Origin: Notospermus geniculatus
Lineage: Eukaryota; Nemertea; Pilidiophora; Heteronemertea; Lineidae
DNA length: 64,000 nucleotides
Assembly (NCBI GenBank): GCA_002633025.1
Contig: NMRB01002802.1
Span: 1-64,000, forward strand
Direction: 5' to 3'
Shown: positions 13,601-24,694 of the stretch, piece after piece
Layout of the letters: every line of letters begins with the position of its first letter
How positions within the stretch are numbered: the first letter of the stretch is position 1
Notes under the pieces: generated by a model
What the model saw: only the letters and a program-made list of their open reading frames with translations
What the model was told of the DNA's origin: nothing
Databases searched by the model: none
Translations under genes and position numbers: made by a program

Positions 13601-15996
13601 TAAGGTCTCAGAAACATCAATGGTGGTTGATAGGTTTTTCAACACTGAACGTTCAGCGTGGTGCATGAGTTTTCATCACAGACCATTGGGAAACTCTGTC
13701 ATAATTCCAATATAACATCCCAAGGGAAATATTTCATGAATTTTTAACCTGCGAGCGATGTTCTACTCTGTGGTGACAACTTACCCTGATAGCAGTAGGG
13801 GCACTGGATAAGGTAACCAAGGTTCCTGCGGCTTCATAACGGACTGCAGGGCTCGATGAATTCAACAGATTATAGATGCATCTGATGAAACGTGCTCGTT
13901 CTGATGGGTTAGCATGGCAAACCTGAAGATGGAAGAAAACTTCATCAGACTGCCCTAGGAAACTTGTGAAAGTTTCTCCTGAAGAAATCACCCGAATAGA
14001 AGGAGTGCTTTGTAAGTATTGAGCATGGGACGTGGTGGTGGGAGTGACTTTTTTCACAAGCACATTTTTATGAATGGGTGAACTTCATGGTAAATTGTTG
14101 AAGAAATCTAATTTTTCCAGCCATCTCCAAGAATTTTTTTTCCAATGTCAGTCAAAATTACTGCATGTCATGAACTTGGCATCCAGCAACACTGAATATA
14201 AAAGTGGTTTTTCATTGTACTTAATAAATGTTTCAACAAAAGATCTTACTTTGTATATCAGCTCCACAATGACAAGCTGAAGAATATCATTAAATGAGTG
14301 AACCTGATCAATGCAACTGCTGAGATAACTGAGGGCACGGTCTTGATCGGCGTGGATCAGCATCATGAAGGCATTCCTCTTGCACGACGCATCCTGCTCG
14401 CCCTCAAGGAAGTTAGCGATCAACTCCGGGGCATCTGGGATTAACGAATCTGAATTCCTGAAATGTACATAAATTACCACTAACTTGTACCAGTTGGGAA
14501 AGGATTTTTAGAGTATTCTTTATCACTTTTCTCTCGGTACATGAAATTCTATCCACGCAAGTGATGTGCAAAGGAATACTGTCATTATTTCTTAGTATGA
14601 GTGCCTGACAGTCAATAAATGCGCATATCAAAACCTTGTATCGTTAATTCTGAGTAAGATTTTATCAGTCAGCATTGTAAACTGAACTTCACACCTTATC
14701 AGAGATTCAATTTAGATTTAAGATCTGATGAAAATAGTGAATACACCCCATGATACTTACTTGTAAATGGTGAAGATGGCCAAGACAGCATTCCTCCTGA
14801 CATACGAATGCCTGTGTTCCAGACATGCCCTGATTGCAGGCATCAGTGGTTCAACAAGTTCAGGTTCTTTTAATTTGCAGAGGAATCTTAGGGTAGAGCC
14901 ACGGATGAACTCATTTGGATGTTGAAGATCCTAAAATGAGATGAGAATGAACAAGTTACAGCGCATTGCTTTGCATATTTACAATGGCATTCTGTACACG
15001 TAATTATTGGGGGCTTCAAAGTACCACTCCAGTCTCTTTGCATTGAACTTGCTGTTCAGGAGCAAAGCTGTGTTTCATTACTGCTGGATTTGTTACCAAA
15101 TATGCTCTCTAAAACTAAAAGGAAATTTGCACCGAGTAAAATAAAAAGTTTAGCTGGGCTGACTATTTGGGGCATTCATCTCTATATTCAAGTGTCCTCA
15201 CCTTTCTGTAGGCATCACACACCAGAATCATTTCATGGAGGAGTTTCCCATCCCCTGAATATTTTGGTACCACTTCCCAGAACACCAGCAAGAGTTTCTT
15301 GATAGTGTGGTCTTGCATTGGCATCACAAATCGGATAATGGTCATCAATATTCCAGGCAACTTCTCTCCGTTCAAGATCATCTGGATTACCTTCTTTAGA
15401 GCATCAATCTTGGTCTTGACATCACCCTTCTCTGTGGAGATGAGAGCACACAAATTACATGTAGACAAGAAAAAAATGTCAAAAATAATACTGGAAATGA
15501 ATGACAAAAACAAATTCATACCAAAAGTAGCCAAATCAAGTATGAATCGGGAGATCATGAAACCATTCATAGTTCTCCTCAATTCAAACAGTTCAATTGG
15601 ATCAGCACATTTTTCGAAAACGAAGGTTAGGAAGTCAAATACTTCCAATGATAAAGCCAAGGGGACTTGAAACTTCCAGATTTTTGCCTCTTAGTCTTAC
15701 ACCACCATGTTGGCGAGGAGAGGTAATTTATTGCAGTTGCACTATTCATGTGCAGTGAGTGCTTCATTTACAGATTGTTCTTTCTAAAAGAGTATCTCAA
15801 TTAGGCTTACTCCCTCCCAGTCCCAATAAAATACCCGATTCAATGACTTCCACTTAAGAAAGTTATTTCAAGAGTCTGACCACCGTCGCCGGCGAGTAAA
15901 CCTACCAAGATCTTGCTTGAGGGTCATCTCATTGGGTGGTTCGCTATCTGATGGAACATTGATAAGCGTGTAACATGAGTTATCTGATGACGCCAT
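7651..15996 (-). CDS. COPB1: coatomer subunit beta (beta-COP), 19 exons seen, one missing
   Basis: Exons in reading order (minus): 15996-15906, 15431-15202, 14930-14761, 14457-14250, 13922-13785, 13468-13349, 13048-12941, 12562-12416, 11851-11706, 11424-11328, 11176-11122, [missing], 10916-10796, 10635-10408, 10086-9913, 9743-9599, 9292-9173, 8946-8711, 8260-8105, 7722-7651. The start region [19 protein letters not shown], then [78 protein letters not shown], the C-terminal [20 protein letters not shown] and the end [15 protein letters not shown] are all collinear with animal beta-COP. Exons visible encode about 920 residues; the family has about 950. An adaptin-like HEAT solenoid is followed by the C-terminal appendage domains. 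Role: COPI coat on Golgi membranes for retrograde transport. Two in-frame ATGs (16002 and 15996) precede ASSDN; the second aligns better with the vertebrate start, while the first has a good Kozak context. Confidence 0.98.
8366..8665 (-). mobile_element. tRNA-derived SINE, copy 1 (in a COPB1 intron)
   Basis: Read on the minus strand it starts GGAGCCAAGGTGGTGTAGTG, carries the B box GGGTTCGAATCCCACTGTGG, and continues through CCCGGGTGTATAAAT, a TGAATGAACAGCTCGTC-like segment, TTTCAGGATAGACTGGGGTT and a CAAACTTTAACTTC tail. The same 290 bp order is present on the plus strand at 24695-24972. The head folds as a tRNA-like structure with an Ala-like anticodon loop (inference). Confidence 0.85.
9415..9570. 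mobile_element. hAT-like MITE, copy 2 of 3 (COPB1 intron)
   Basis: Same family and orientation as 604-776: GCGGATCCA start, GGCCAACAAATCTGCAAAAT and TCATTGAAATTCACC interior, GGATCCGCCCC end. Confidence 0.75.
10917..11121 (-). other. COPB1 intron with a lone N; an exon is missing here
   Basis: The exon at 11176-11122 ends in phase 1 (IKEE plus one base), while the next recognisable exon at 10916-10796 begins with the last base of a codon (then PPLRQYL). Family members have about 30-35 residues between these points. No matching exon is found in the 205 bp between, and an isolated N sits at 10947. Confidence 0.85.
11531..11670. mobile_element. hAT-like MITE, copy 3 of 3, inverted (COPB1 intron)
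   Basis: Begins CAGGGGCGGATCCACGATTT and carries the complement of the family interior (TTTGCTCC, CAGATTTGTTGGC). Its far end decays about 30 bp before COPB1 exon 9. Confidence 0.7.
11906..12018. mobile_element. palindromic MITE with ~50 bp arms (COPB1 intron)
   Basis: CAGGCCTTTCCGTTTGACGG at the left and its complement at the right, with nearly perfect arms through TGCATGCGCC and only a few unpaired centre bases. Confidence 0.9.
12105..12340 (+). mobile_element. tRNA-derived SINE, second family
   Basis: A box TAGCCTAGTGG and B box GGGTTCAAACCC at tRNA-like spacing, then an unrelated 3' body. The predicted acceptor stem does not close well, so it is a SINE rather than a functional tRNA gene. 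It lies in a COPB1 intron, antisense to the gene. Confidence 0.65.
13150..13260 (+). repeat. repeat copy flanking COPB1 exon 6 (left)
   Basis: About 110 bp containing ATCAATGGTGGTTGA and TTCAGCGTGGTGCATGAGTT; a diverged direct copy lies at 13590-13700, so the two flank the exon at 13349-13468. A lone N at 13301 lies between. Confidence 0.8.
13590..13700 (+). repeat. repeat copy flanking COPB1 exon 6 (right)
   Basis: Direct copy of 13150-13260, sharing ATCAATGGTGGTTGA, TTCAGCGTGGTGCATGAGTT and ATCACAGACC. Confidence 0.8.
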
Positions 15997-16260
15997 GGCC
16001 ATTCTTTTGCCACTGGAAAAAGGAACAATCATTTTTGGAGTTTTGCCATGGGGAGTTTTTATTTGTAACGACACAACTCTACTGTGTCTACAATGATTTT
16101 AGGCAAAAGCTCGACTATACTTCAGTACAGCAATATCAATGCAACATTGCAGGAGAATGACTACGTCATTACGCCTATAATGCAATATGTAAATGTAATG
16201 AGATGTACATCACTGTACATCATCATGTTTATGTAGGCTTAGGCCTACATATGGGCTAAA
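15997..16260 (-). promoter_or_regulatory. COPB1 5' flank
   Basis: Contains the putative 5' UTR; TTTTTCCAG-type sequence just upstream of the ATG on the minus strand suggests a 5' UTR intron acceptor near 16011. No core promoter element is recognised. Confidence 0.35.
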
Positions 16261-16382
16261 GTTTAGAATTACCGATCGGAAGTGACGTTACTCCAAGGCA
16301 CACAATGGAAATCCTCTTGTACAATGCGGCTTATTCCGTCAATCAATGACCTTTTTTTGGGCACTGATCGGTAATTCTAAAC
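16261..16382. mobile_element. MITE with exact 17 bp TIRs
   Basis: Starts GTTTAGAATTACCGATC and ends with its exact complement; 122 bp in total, no ORF. Confidence 0.8.
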
Positions 16383-17104
16383 TCGTTCCCCTACATGTAC
16401 ATGTATGTAGCCTACTGTTAACTGTAGGCCTGTGTGTCTACTGCACTGACCATGCTGACACTATGATTTTTCACAACAAATTTCTAGATCAAAAACGTCA
16501 GGACTGAAAAGTGAATCACAACAAAAGGTTACGTGACAAATCGGTACTATATAATGAATGTGTTGTTACACCAAAATTACCTTGTCGTGGAGAGAAAAAC
16601 GGCAATTTAAGAAGGAAAATATCGCCGGTGCTGGAGCAAAATGGCACCTACGTGGCGAAATCACGAGCTTACACGCGACACGCGAGAATACAGACGTAAG
16701 CGAAATCTCGATCTTGATTCTGCAAAGCCTATCCCTTTACCAAAAAATAATCATCTAGCCACAATAAACAAACAAAAACTAGTTTCAAGGCACCATAAAA
16801 TATATTTATCTCATTTTTGTCAATGATTTGATTTTTGTAGTGATTTTTCTGGTGTATAAATTGTTCAGTAGTTTGCTCTTAATCGATTGCTAAGAATAAA
16901 GTAGCAGAATCAGAATCAGTATGGCCGTGTTCGGAAAGCTTCCCCGAGGAAATTTCTTCCCCGAGCTTCGGGGAATGTGAGCATGCCCAGTGAAGGCGAA
17001 TTTCCGAACGATAGGCGCTGTACATGGCTGTTGTGCATGGAGTGTTCATCCTGTGCTTCTTATGCATAAGCCTGCACTGTGTAGTGGCTAGGCCTGGGCC
17101 TACA
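16383..17104. other. intergenic, no gene seen
   Basis: AT-rich sequence with short chance ORFs and a (CAGAAT)n tract near 16906. I find no supported gene or structured repeat. Confidence 0.5.
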
Positions 17105-18800
17105 TGTACATCTGAAGTGGACCTGAGCTGAGGAATGTTTTTGCAATTCAAAAAAAAGAAAATAAGCAACTTCAACTATAAAAATGACTGTCAGATGTTG
17201 TCCGTCTTGAACGGAAAGACATCGGCAACAGAATCAGAATCAGAATCAGAATAGGTTTATTGTGCCTTGTAAATTAATAGTACATTGGTTGAAAAACAAT
17301 AAACTTGGTGCAATAGAATGAAGAAGAAAGAGAGTAATGTAGTATGGGATCTGTCTAATGGAAATGTACCCATACTACAAGAGTGGAAGGACAGGTGCAT
17401 TGTAAGAACAAAACTATAGCTAAAAATAGAAATAGTACAATAGGACTGCATTAAAAATTAAGGAAAATGGAGATATTATAACATAATAGTACATTACTTA
17501 GACGATAAGAGAAATATTATAACATAATAATAGTACAATACATTGGAATTAAGAAAAGTAGCTAGAAGTATTATAACGTAATATAAAAGAAGTGGAATAA
17601 AATTAGGGTAGAGTAACCCTTCTATTAAAAGCATTAAAACAGTAATTTCCCAGCTCGATGGCTGTTTTGCCCTCTGAGTTGACCAGAGAGCACTGGTCGG
17701 CTGGGTCATTCTATAGAAGAGGTTTGTGAATTTTCAGACCTTTGGTTGTAAATCCATTCCAGCCTGCCCGAGTAATTTTGGAAAATGCATTGTTAACGGA
17801 CATAGGCCTGGGCCCAGTGCCAAACGAGCTCCCGGGTGTAAACAAACCCACTTCATGACTTTGTACAGCACCCTCGTAGTGCATTTGTACACAACCTCGG
17901 GTTTGTTAACACTCCGGGAGCGTGGTTTCGCACCATGTCTATTTTGGGATAGACCGAGTCCTTGGCCTCCATGTACTAAACCCATGGATAAATCATTTTT
18001 TGTTTTCTGTTTCAGGTGATTATCAAAATGGCATGGAGAAACTCTTAAGTGTATGAACGCTGTTATATTCATGGTACGGTACATGTTTTTGTAATGTCAT
18101 GCTCTGAGAGAGTATGGACGACATCATCTGGATGGCAAACGATATGGTATGAAGCTTGGCTGAAGTGGAGGAATGATTTTTGCAATCAAAAAAAAGAAAA
18201 TAAGCAACTTCAACTATAATAATGACCGTAGATGTTGTCCGTCTTGAACGGAACTGGACATCGACAACAGATGACCAGAGCTCTGGTCGGCTGGGTCATT
18301 TTATAGAACAGGTTTGTGAATTTTCAGACCTTTGGTTGTAAAATGTCCATTCATCCTGCCCGAGTTTCTAGAGTACGGTATAATCTTTCATGGAAAATGT
18401 GGGAGTCCTGTCTCCATCGAGTGAATTTGGAAAATGCATGGTTAATTTTGAGATAGGCCTACTAAACCCATCCAGTTTAAATTTTTTTTCCTGTTTCAAA
18501 TGATTATCAAAATGGCATGGAGAAACTCTCAAGTGTTGTGAACACTGTATTCATGGTATTCGTAAATGTCATGCTCTGAGGGNNNNNNNNNNNNNNNNNN
18601 NNNNNNNNNNNNNNNNNNNNNNNNNNNNNNNNNNNNNNNNNNNNNNNNNNNNNNNNNNNNNCTGTAGATGTTGTCCGTCTTGAACGGAACTGGACATCGA
18701 CAACAGATGACCAGGGCTCTGGTCGGCTGGGTCATTTTATAGAAAAGGTTTGTGAATTTTCGGATCTTTGGTTGTAAATTGTCCATTCCACCCTGCCTGG
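17105..18800 (+). repeat. three diverged tandem copies of a non-coding segment
   Basis: Blocks recur in the same order: GATGTTGTCCGTCTTGAACG at about 17195, 18231 and 18667; TTTGTGAATTTTC plus TTTGGTTGTAAA after a GGCTGGGTCATT motif at about 17700, 18290 and 18727; TCAAAATGGCATGGAGAAAC at 18024 and 18508. The first copy is interrupted by an AT-rich insert that starts with (CAGAAT)n at 17229. Copy 2 runs into the N gap. Confidence 0.8.
18583..18661. other. assembly gap (79 N)
   Basis: N run inside the 17.1-18.8 kb tandem block. Confidence 1.
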
Positions 18801-19447
18801 TTTCTATGATCTCTTGTCTCCTGTCGCCATCCAGGGTAAAAAATGTCATTCCAGGAAGCTGCATGTACTTGCTGCTCTGAGTACAATGTACATGGAGGAT
18901 ACAAAGTCCTGTCAGCCTTGGGTAATATAATTTGTTTTGTATCTTCTACAGCAGCAACAAGCAACGAGCGAATGCTAATGAAGTTGCAAGAGACAACTCT
19001 ATGGAAGGAAATAGTTGAAGACATTACTCTCTGCACATGAAGCACTAAAAAGCAGGCCTTCCATCAAGCTGTACACATGTGTGTAAGTAAATGTCATTTT
19101 AATTTTATAGTTGTTGCAATATGAAACACTGGGAAATGGTCGAATTTAAACATACAAAGCAAATTCTCTTCAGGCTCAAAACTCTTCCCCATTTTACTTT
19201 TTCAGGCAATGCAAGACCTAGCATTCAAGCATGCACATTTAATTCAACACTTGAAACATTGCTGAGCTGGTTGATGAAGAAGACATGAAAGGTAAGTTTG
19301 CATGTTGTAATTATTTTCCAAAGCATGTTGAGGATCAGAAAGCATGCAGTATTCTTGCAGCACCAACGAGCCATGCTCTCTGGGATTCCAGTTTCAGAAT
19401 ATGACCTGCTTTGTACGGGCATCCCCAGCTTCGGCTTTTTAGGACAC

Positions 19448-19511
19448 TGTGGCCCATATTTTCAAAGCTGTTTTAACGCTAAAATGCATTTTAGTCCAGC
19501 ACTTGCATGCC
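19448..19511. mobile_element. half copy of a palindromic MITE
   Basis: GGCCCATATTTTCAAAGC followed by GTTTTAACGCTAAAATGC and AGCACTTGCATGC, identical to one arm of the complete element at 28576-28708. Confidence 0.8.
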
Positions 19512-19779
19512 TGGGCCTGTACTGTTTTCTTCCATTTCAGCCTGACTGGATCATGGTTATCCAATCTCAATCATCTTGTTTCAATTTCAGATTCTCACGC
19601 AAACCAAGCCATCGCCATTGCCCAGTTGCGCTACTTTGTACCAGCCAAGACAAAGAAACCAATTCCGGATGCGCGCTGTCGGTGGATTCATGTAAAGCAG
19701 TGTGGCGTGCAAAGATGTAATCAGGTCTTTTCTAATGGTATTGTAGATGTCATGGAAGTTGTCATGAGTTCATAACAAA

Positions 19780-20126
19780 AGAACAATAATGCAATCTACT
19801 GAAACCTGGAAAAAATATCACACATGAAATTCAATGTTTGCCAAAGAAACAGCATTTCAACTTGGTCACCCCACAAATTAACAACTTGAAACATAGGCCT
19901 ATATATTTTGTGGAAAGAAATGCAGATTTGTGACTGTAATCCAGAAAAAAATGTGTTTTTTGCCAAATCCGCGATATTTTTAATTTTCCACAAGTACATG
20001 TACATGTAAGGATGTTTCAAGTTTTTTTGTGAGGTGACCAACTTGGTGATGCTGTTTCTTTGGCAAACATTGAATTTCATGTGTAATATTTTTTCCATGT
20101 TTCAGTTGATTGCATTATTGTTCTTA
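19780..20126. mobile_element. MITE with ~95 bp inverted arms
   Basis: Left arm contains CAATAATGCAATC and GAAATTCAATGTTTGCCAAA; the right arm is its near-perfect complement, ending GATTGCATTATTG. The centre is AT-rich. Confidence 0.9.
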
Positions 20127-20534
20127 TAAATCCATGGTTATCTGTCAGTGATAGTGAAGTGTTGAAGTTATGAGTGATACATGTAGTTCTTTAACTCGGT
20201 AGAAGGGCTGGCAGCTCTTGTGTCCAGTACCATTACCTGCAAGATTGTGAATTCTTAACGACTTGTCCAAGCCTCACACATTCATTCTATTGTGAAATTC
20301 GAGTGTTCTACTTTTGCACTTACATTGCATCAGTCTTTTTGATTGTTCGATTCATACCGGTGTTAATTGTTCTAATTATGTTAATAATAAATGAAATTTT
20401 AATTCTTTAACAGGGATTTGAGCTTCTTTCCTCTGTTGCAAAAGCAATTGAGGGCAAAATACTGTAGAAACAGGACCCAGGCATTTCTACAGTATGCTCC
20501 TCATCTGGTGGAGTCTTGAACACTTGAAAACAGT

Positions 20535-20945
20535 GTTCATCCTACACCGTCTTTGGGTGTACACAGACATGAACACCTGACAGTGGTGTACAATTGACAC
20601 CAAAAGGCAGTGTACAAGCAACCCTGCAATTGAGTGTTCACTGAAGGTACACCCTTCAGCGGTGTAAGTTCAACACCGAAAATCGGTGTTCATGGACACC
20701 AGCTAGTAGTGTCCATCCAAAAGGACACTAGTTTTCGGTGTTGAGTGAACACCGAATAGCGGTGTTCATGGACACCAGCTAGTAGTGTCCATCCGAAAGG
20801 ACACTAGTTTACGGTGTTGAGTGAACACCGAATAGCGGTGTAACCCCCCTACACCGAAAATCGGTTATGGCAACTAAGTAACTCCGATTTTCGGTGTTCA
20901 TTGAACACTCGTTTTTGGTGTAACTGTTACACCGCTTTTTTTACT
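20535..20945. repeat. ACACCG fold-back array
   Basis: A 410 bp block made of inverted and tandem units around ACACCGAAAATCGGTGTT-type palindromes. Two adjacent ~80 bp units share CATGGACACCAGCTAGTAGT and GTGTCCATCC, differing at a few positions. The right edge reads TTTTTTTACTGTGAA, like the end of a DNA transposon (inference). GGTGT/ACACC occurs dozens of times. Confidence 0.85.
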
Positions 20946-21149
20946 GTGAATCACCAGAAATATTTAGAAGCTGATGATATGTGCGAAATACTTGATTTGT
21001 CTCACATCAGAAATATGTTCGCGTGCATTATCAAAGGCGTGGAGAGACACCAAACTTGGGAGAATTGTTCCTACCACAGGCGAGGGTCATTGGCACTCTT
21101 GAATTTTTTGACGAAGACGAATTCAAGAATCTTGTGGAGCGAAAAAAAT

Positions 21150-21570
21150 AGAAATCTGTTTAGGCCTATCATGCAGGAAAACCTAAAAATTTACATGTAT
21201 ACAGTTTGTTTGGATTGTCATCTGCGGGAAAACTTAGAAATCTATACAGTTGTTAGAATTAGGCCCACCTTCTGCAGGAAAACTTAGAAATGTATACAGT
21301 TTGTTAGGATTAGGCCTACCTTCTGCGAAGAAACTTAAAAATGTACATGTATACAATTTGTTGGGATTACCTTCAGCAGGAAAACTTATAGAAATTTATA
21401 CACTTTGTTAGAATTATACCTTCTGCAAGAAAACTTAAACATGTATTCATCAGTTAGTTAGGATTACCTTCTGCAGGAAAAATTAAGTGTACCGGTAGGC
21501 AGTTTGTGAGGATTATACCTTCTGCAGGAAAACTTAGAAATGTATACAGTTTGTTAGGATTCCTTTCTGC
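21150..21570 (+). repeat. ~50 bp minisatellite, eight copies
   Basis: Unit consensus about AAAACTTAGAAATGTATACA then GTTTGTTAGGATTA and CCTTCTGCAGG, diverged between copies. Confidence 0.92.
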
Positions 21571-22177
21571 CGAAACTCGGTGCACTCATTCACATTTCAA
21601 ACCCCAGACTATGTCTCCCATATTTTTAGGCTACTTTAAAGTAAAATCCACGTGTTATTCCCGTCACAAGCTCTCAGAAGTCAACTGCAGTAGCCAGGAA
21701 AAAAACCCTCTCCAAATCTCAAAGAGCAACAAGCAGAATTTGACAAATGAGCTATTGATTTTTCCAGTTCGACGCCTTTGACATGAACAACTAAAGAAAA
21801 AGCCAAAAACACTTCTTAATGTGTTCACAGGCGACCACTTTCACATGCGAAAAGAACTTGACTATTGACTTGTGTGATCAATTATTCAATTTTCACTCCA
21901 GTTTTATGGCTAGACTTTAAAACAGTCTTATCGTTCACTTCACAAGTGCAAAGGAATCCGAAGAGCCCTTTGGTTGACCGTTCCCAAAAGCCAAATTTTT
22001 GATAAAATTTTCTGAATATGGAGAATAACGGCTTACACGATGATTGTCATTTGAAAGCTGTGGGCATATTCAGAAATGTTGACCAAAGATTGATAATGCA
22101 GAACGTGTTTTAACCCGAGTCCGAAAGATACGTAATGTACAAGAAAACAAGTGTGATAATTAGTACAACTGAGTTTA

Positions 22178-22535
22178 TAAGGTCTAATTCTTACTTCCTC
22201 GCCGACCATCATTATGCGGAATGCTTTGTCATTTTACGCCAGGCTGGTCCTAAACAAAGAATTTCTCGTTCCGCGTATAGACCGGCGAGGAAGTACATGT
22301 ATGACTTCGCCGTAATGTCTAATTCATACTTCCTTACCGACAAGAATGCGGAACGGAAACTGCTTTGTTATTTTACGCCATACTGGTTCCAAACAAAGCA
22401 TTTCTCTTTCCGCGTACTGGCCAGCGAGGAAGTATAAATTCGCCTTCAGGTCTAATTCATACTTCCTTGCCGACAGTATGTGGAATGCTTTGTTTGTGAA
22501 AGCGTTTTGCGTTTCGCAACCTGGTCGGCGATACT
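22178..22535 (+). repeat. ~135 bp tandem repeat with internal inverted arms, about 2.6 copies
   Basis: Each unit begins GTCTAATTCATACTTCCT, has GCCGAC and a GCTTTG core, and ends GCCGGCGAGGAAGTA-like, the complement of its own start. Every unit can therefore fold into a hairpin. Confidence 0.85.
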
Positions 22536-22919
22536 AGGGAATTTGATGTCCACAACGCTCCAGAGACCTTGTTAGTAGCGCCAGCGTAAAATATATGATA
22601 AATATCTATTTGTATTATCACTAAGTTACAGTCTATCAACTCAATCTCGTTGGAAATTAGTCTCATTCTAAATATTTACCGGGGAAAATTCCGTTAGATT
22701 TAATTCAGATTATGACTCAAATTTTAATTTGAAGGTCGGAAACTCAGTCTCGACGTAAACAGGCAGAATCTTTGTTTCATTCATAGCCTACTCTGGCAGA
22801 AGATAGGCAATGTTGGAAACTTTCTATTTCTGACCTTTAAATCGTAAGAAGATTTATTCGTAATCAGTCAAAGATAAAGCTAAGACTGATTGCGGATCTT
22901 AAGCCTTTTTGGGTCCTAC

Positions 22920-23080
22920 ATTTAGGCCTAGAAGGGATTCGCGTTATCTATCATGGAAGGGTTAGGCCTAGAATGGCTGAGGTAAGGGTTAGGGTTATCA
23001 ACCATGGAAGAGTTAGGTCTAGAAGTTGGGTAAGGGTTCGCGGTGTCTACCATTGAAGAGTCAGGGCCTAGAAGGGTTCG
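22920..23080 (+). repeat. short tandem repeat, ~60 bp unit
   Basis: About three diverged copies of a unit with AGGCCTAGAA, GGGTTAGGGTT or GGGTTCG, and TACCATGGAAGAGTTAGG-like sequence. Confidence 0.65.
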
Positions 23081-23653
23081 GGTTTATTGCTTAGCTACAT
23101 GTATAACCCTAGTAAATCCCTGCAATTTTACTTGGCCTTCACTTTTTTCATTTTTGTGACAACTATTGAAAATTCTAACGCGGATTTAGTTCACAGAGTG
23201 TACGGTTTTAATTCGGTGGGGTTGGTGAGAACCATGTCTCCAAATCCTGCTTAGATATGAGCTGGAGCGTCCCTGCAGTCACGATCACCCGGCTTTCATT
23301 CCCGTTACTCACTAAAAACGTAGATCGGCCTCCGGCTGATTTAAAAGAACGAAAGTAGAATCGACTATTAACGCATATCTCCATGGATGATCCATTCTAT
23401 TTAAGTCATCTATGTCGATATCCTGCCAATGGATGATGCACTTGTCATCGTTAATTGGCTACTGTCAAAAGTGATACCAGATTCAGTGCTCGACTGGCGA
23501 GTCACTGTTGTCTGACGTAAATTTGTTTGCAAAGAAAGCTGAAGACCGTTAATTTGTTTGCAAAGAAAGCGTGGCTCCTACGTTTGATGGTTTGAATTGG
23601 TAACAAAAATATCGCGCATTAAAAATGATGCACCACTCCATGCATTTATTTTA

Positions 23654-24454
23654 TTAAGACCGCCACCACCTCACAAGGTGGCGGTCTTCATTGGTTTCAC
23701 TGGATTTCTCTCGATCTCTCTCTCTCTCTCTCTCGATCTCTCCGTCCAATCTGTGGTTTCGGCAGGATAACTCAAAAAATACGCCACGTATCGCGATGAA
23801 ACTTTCAGGAGTTGTGGATATGCATGTTACACGGAAACCTATTGATTTTGGGGGTCATCCGCCAACAATGAACTGTTTAATTAGATGAAGTCTGTTGTCC
23901 TAACGCATTTTACCTTTGCCCATGACGTCAACAACCCATGACGTCGGGCCTAAGAACGCAGCGTCACCACGACGTCGAGCATGACGCTGCAGCGTCACTC
24001 GCCGCAGCGGGGTTTTCGCTGACGTCATCTCATCTCGGATCAAACTGTGACGCCACGCGCACCACGTTTCAGGTCCTCTGGCCAATCAGAGATCGTAATG
24101 AATTTGGTCCGGTGCCATGATGTAGGCCTACCCGTATTTCGCGAAAAATGACACGCACATTTGTCTGAAATCAATAACATTTAAATGGTCATAACCCGAC
24201 AAGTTTACCAATTGTGAAATTTAGTAGGCCTGACTTTGAAAACAATAACCTCCTGCTCTTGGCTGCCGCGAAACACACAATCGCACTGTAAAGCCATGTA
24301 CATCTAGACATCATAAATGTAGGCCTACACTGTAAATGACGCATGTTCAGTCCCAATATCATCAGTTTCCATTGCCCTAACATGCCTATTTACAAAATTC
24401 ATTCAGTGAATTTTCAAAGGCGGTCTTCAAATTGACTCGCAAGTCAATTTCTAG
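23654..24454 (+). mobile_element. Helentron-like non-autonomous element, copy 1
   Basis: An 800 bp element with a second, nearly identical copy at 31787-32578. Left end TTAAGACCGCCACC; a complementary GGCGGTCTT lies not at the right end but about 30 bp inside it. The extreme right end is a hairpin ATTGACTCGCAAGTCAAT followed by TCTAG, and identity stops right after it. A (TC)n microsatellite lies near the left end. Asymmetric inverted repeats, terminal hairpin and CTAG end match the Helitron/Helentron group; the internal ORFs are not meaningful. Confidence 0.7.
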
Positions 24455-24694
24455 TTCTATTTATTTTTTATTCTATTTATTTTTTATCTTTAGTGCATAC
24501 CGTAGTGGGTATGCAGCTGGGTATTTAGCTGCCCACTACGTTACAGACAACAGCTTTAGTAAATGGACATGCAAATACAACACATGTGGAATAAATGATA
24601 GAAAAGGAAAAAAGGCAACACATGTTGAATAAATAATAGAAGAGGAAAAGAAATTGCATGGTGGAATGTAGAAACTAGTGAAAACGTGCCGATC

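Larger units (their letters stand above)
18953..20390 (+). ncRNA. weak candidate spliced non-coding transcript
   Basis: Exon-like blocks with good splice borders: 18953-19083 (TCTTCTACAG before, GTAAGTAAATG after), 19206-19291 (TACTTTTTCAG before, GTAAGTTTG after), and one near 19590-19710. AATAAA lies at about 20386. All three frames contain stops, so no protein is supported. It is mentioned only because donor and acceptor quality is above background. Confidence 0.2.

Noticed and set aside
17734-18084. 116-codon minus ORF
   Set aside because: Lies inside the diverged tandem repeat block and is not conserved between its copies.
20535-20945. CRISPR-like or satellite array
   Set aside because: Units are inverted as well as tandem, spacers are not unique and the genome is animal.
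24005-24120. ORFs conserved between 23.9-24.1 kb and 32.0-32.2 kb
   Set aside because: Conserved only because both lie in copies of the Helentron-like element; the frames have no domain and occur on both strands.
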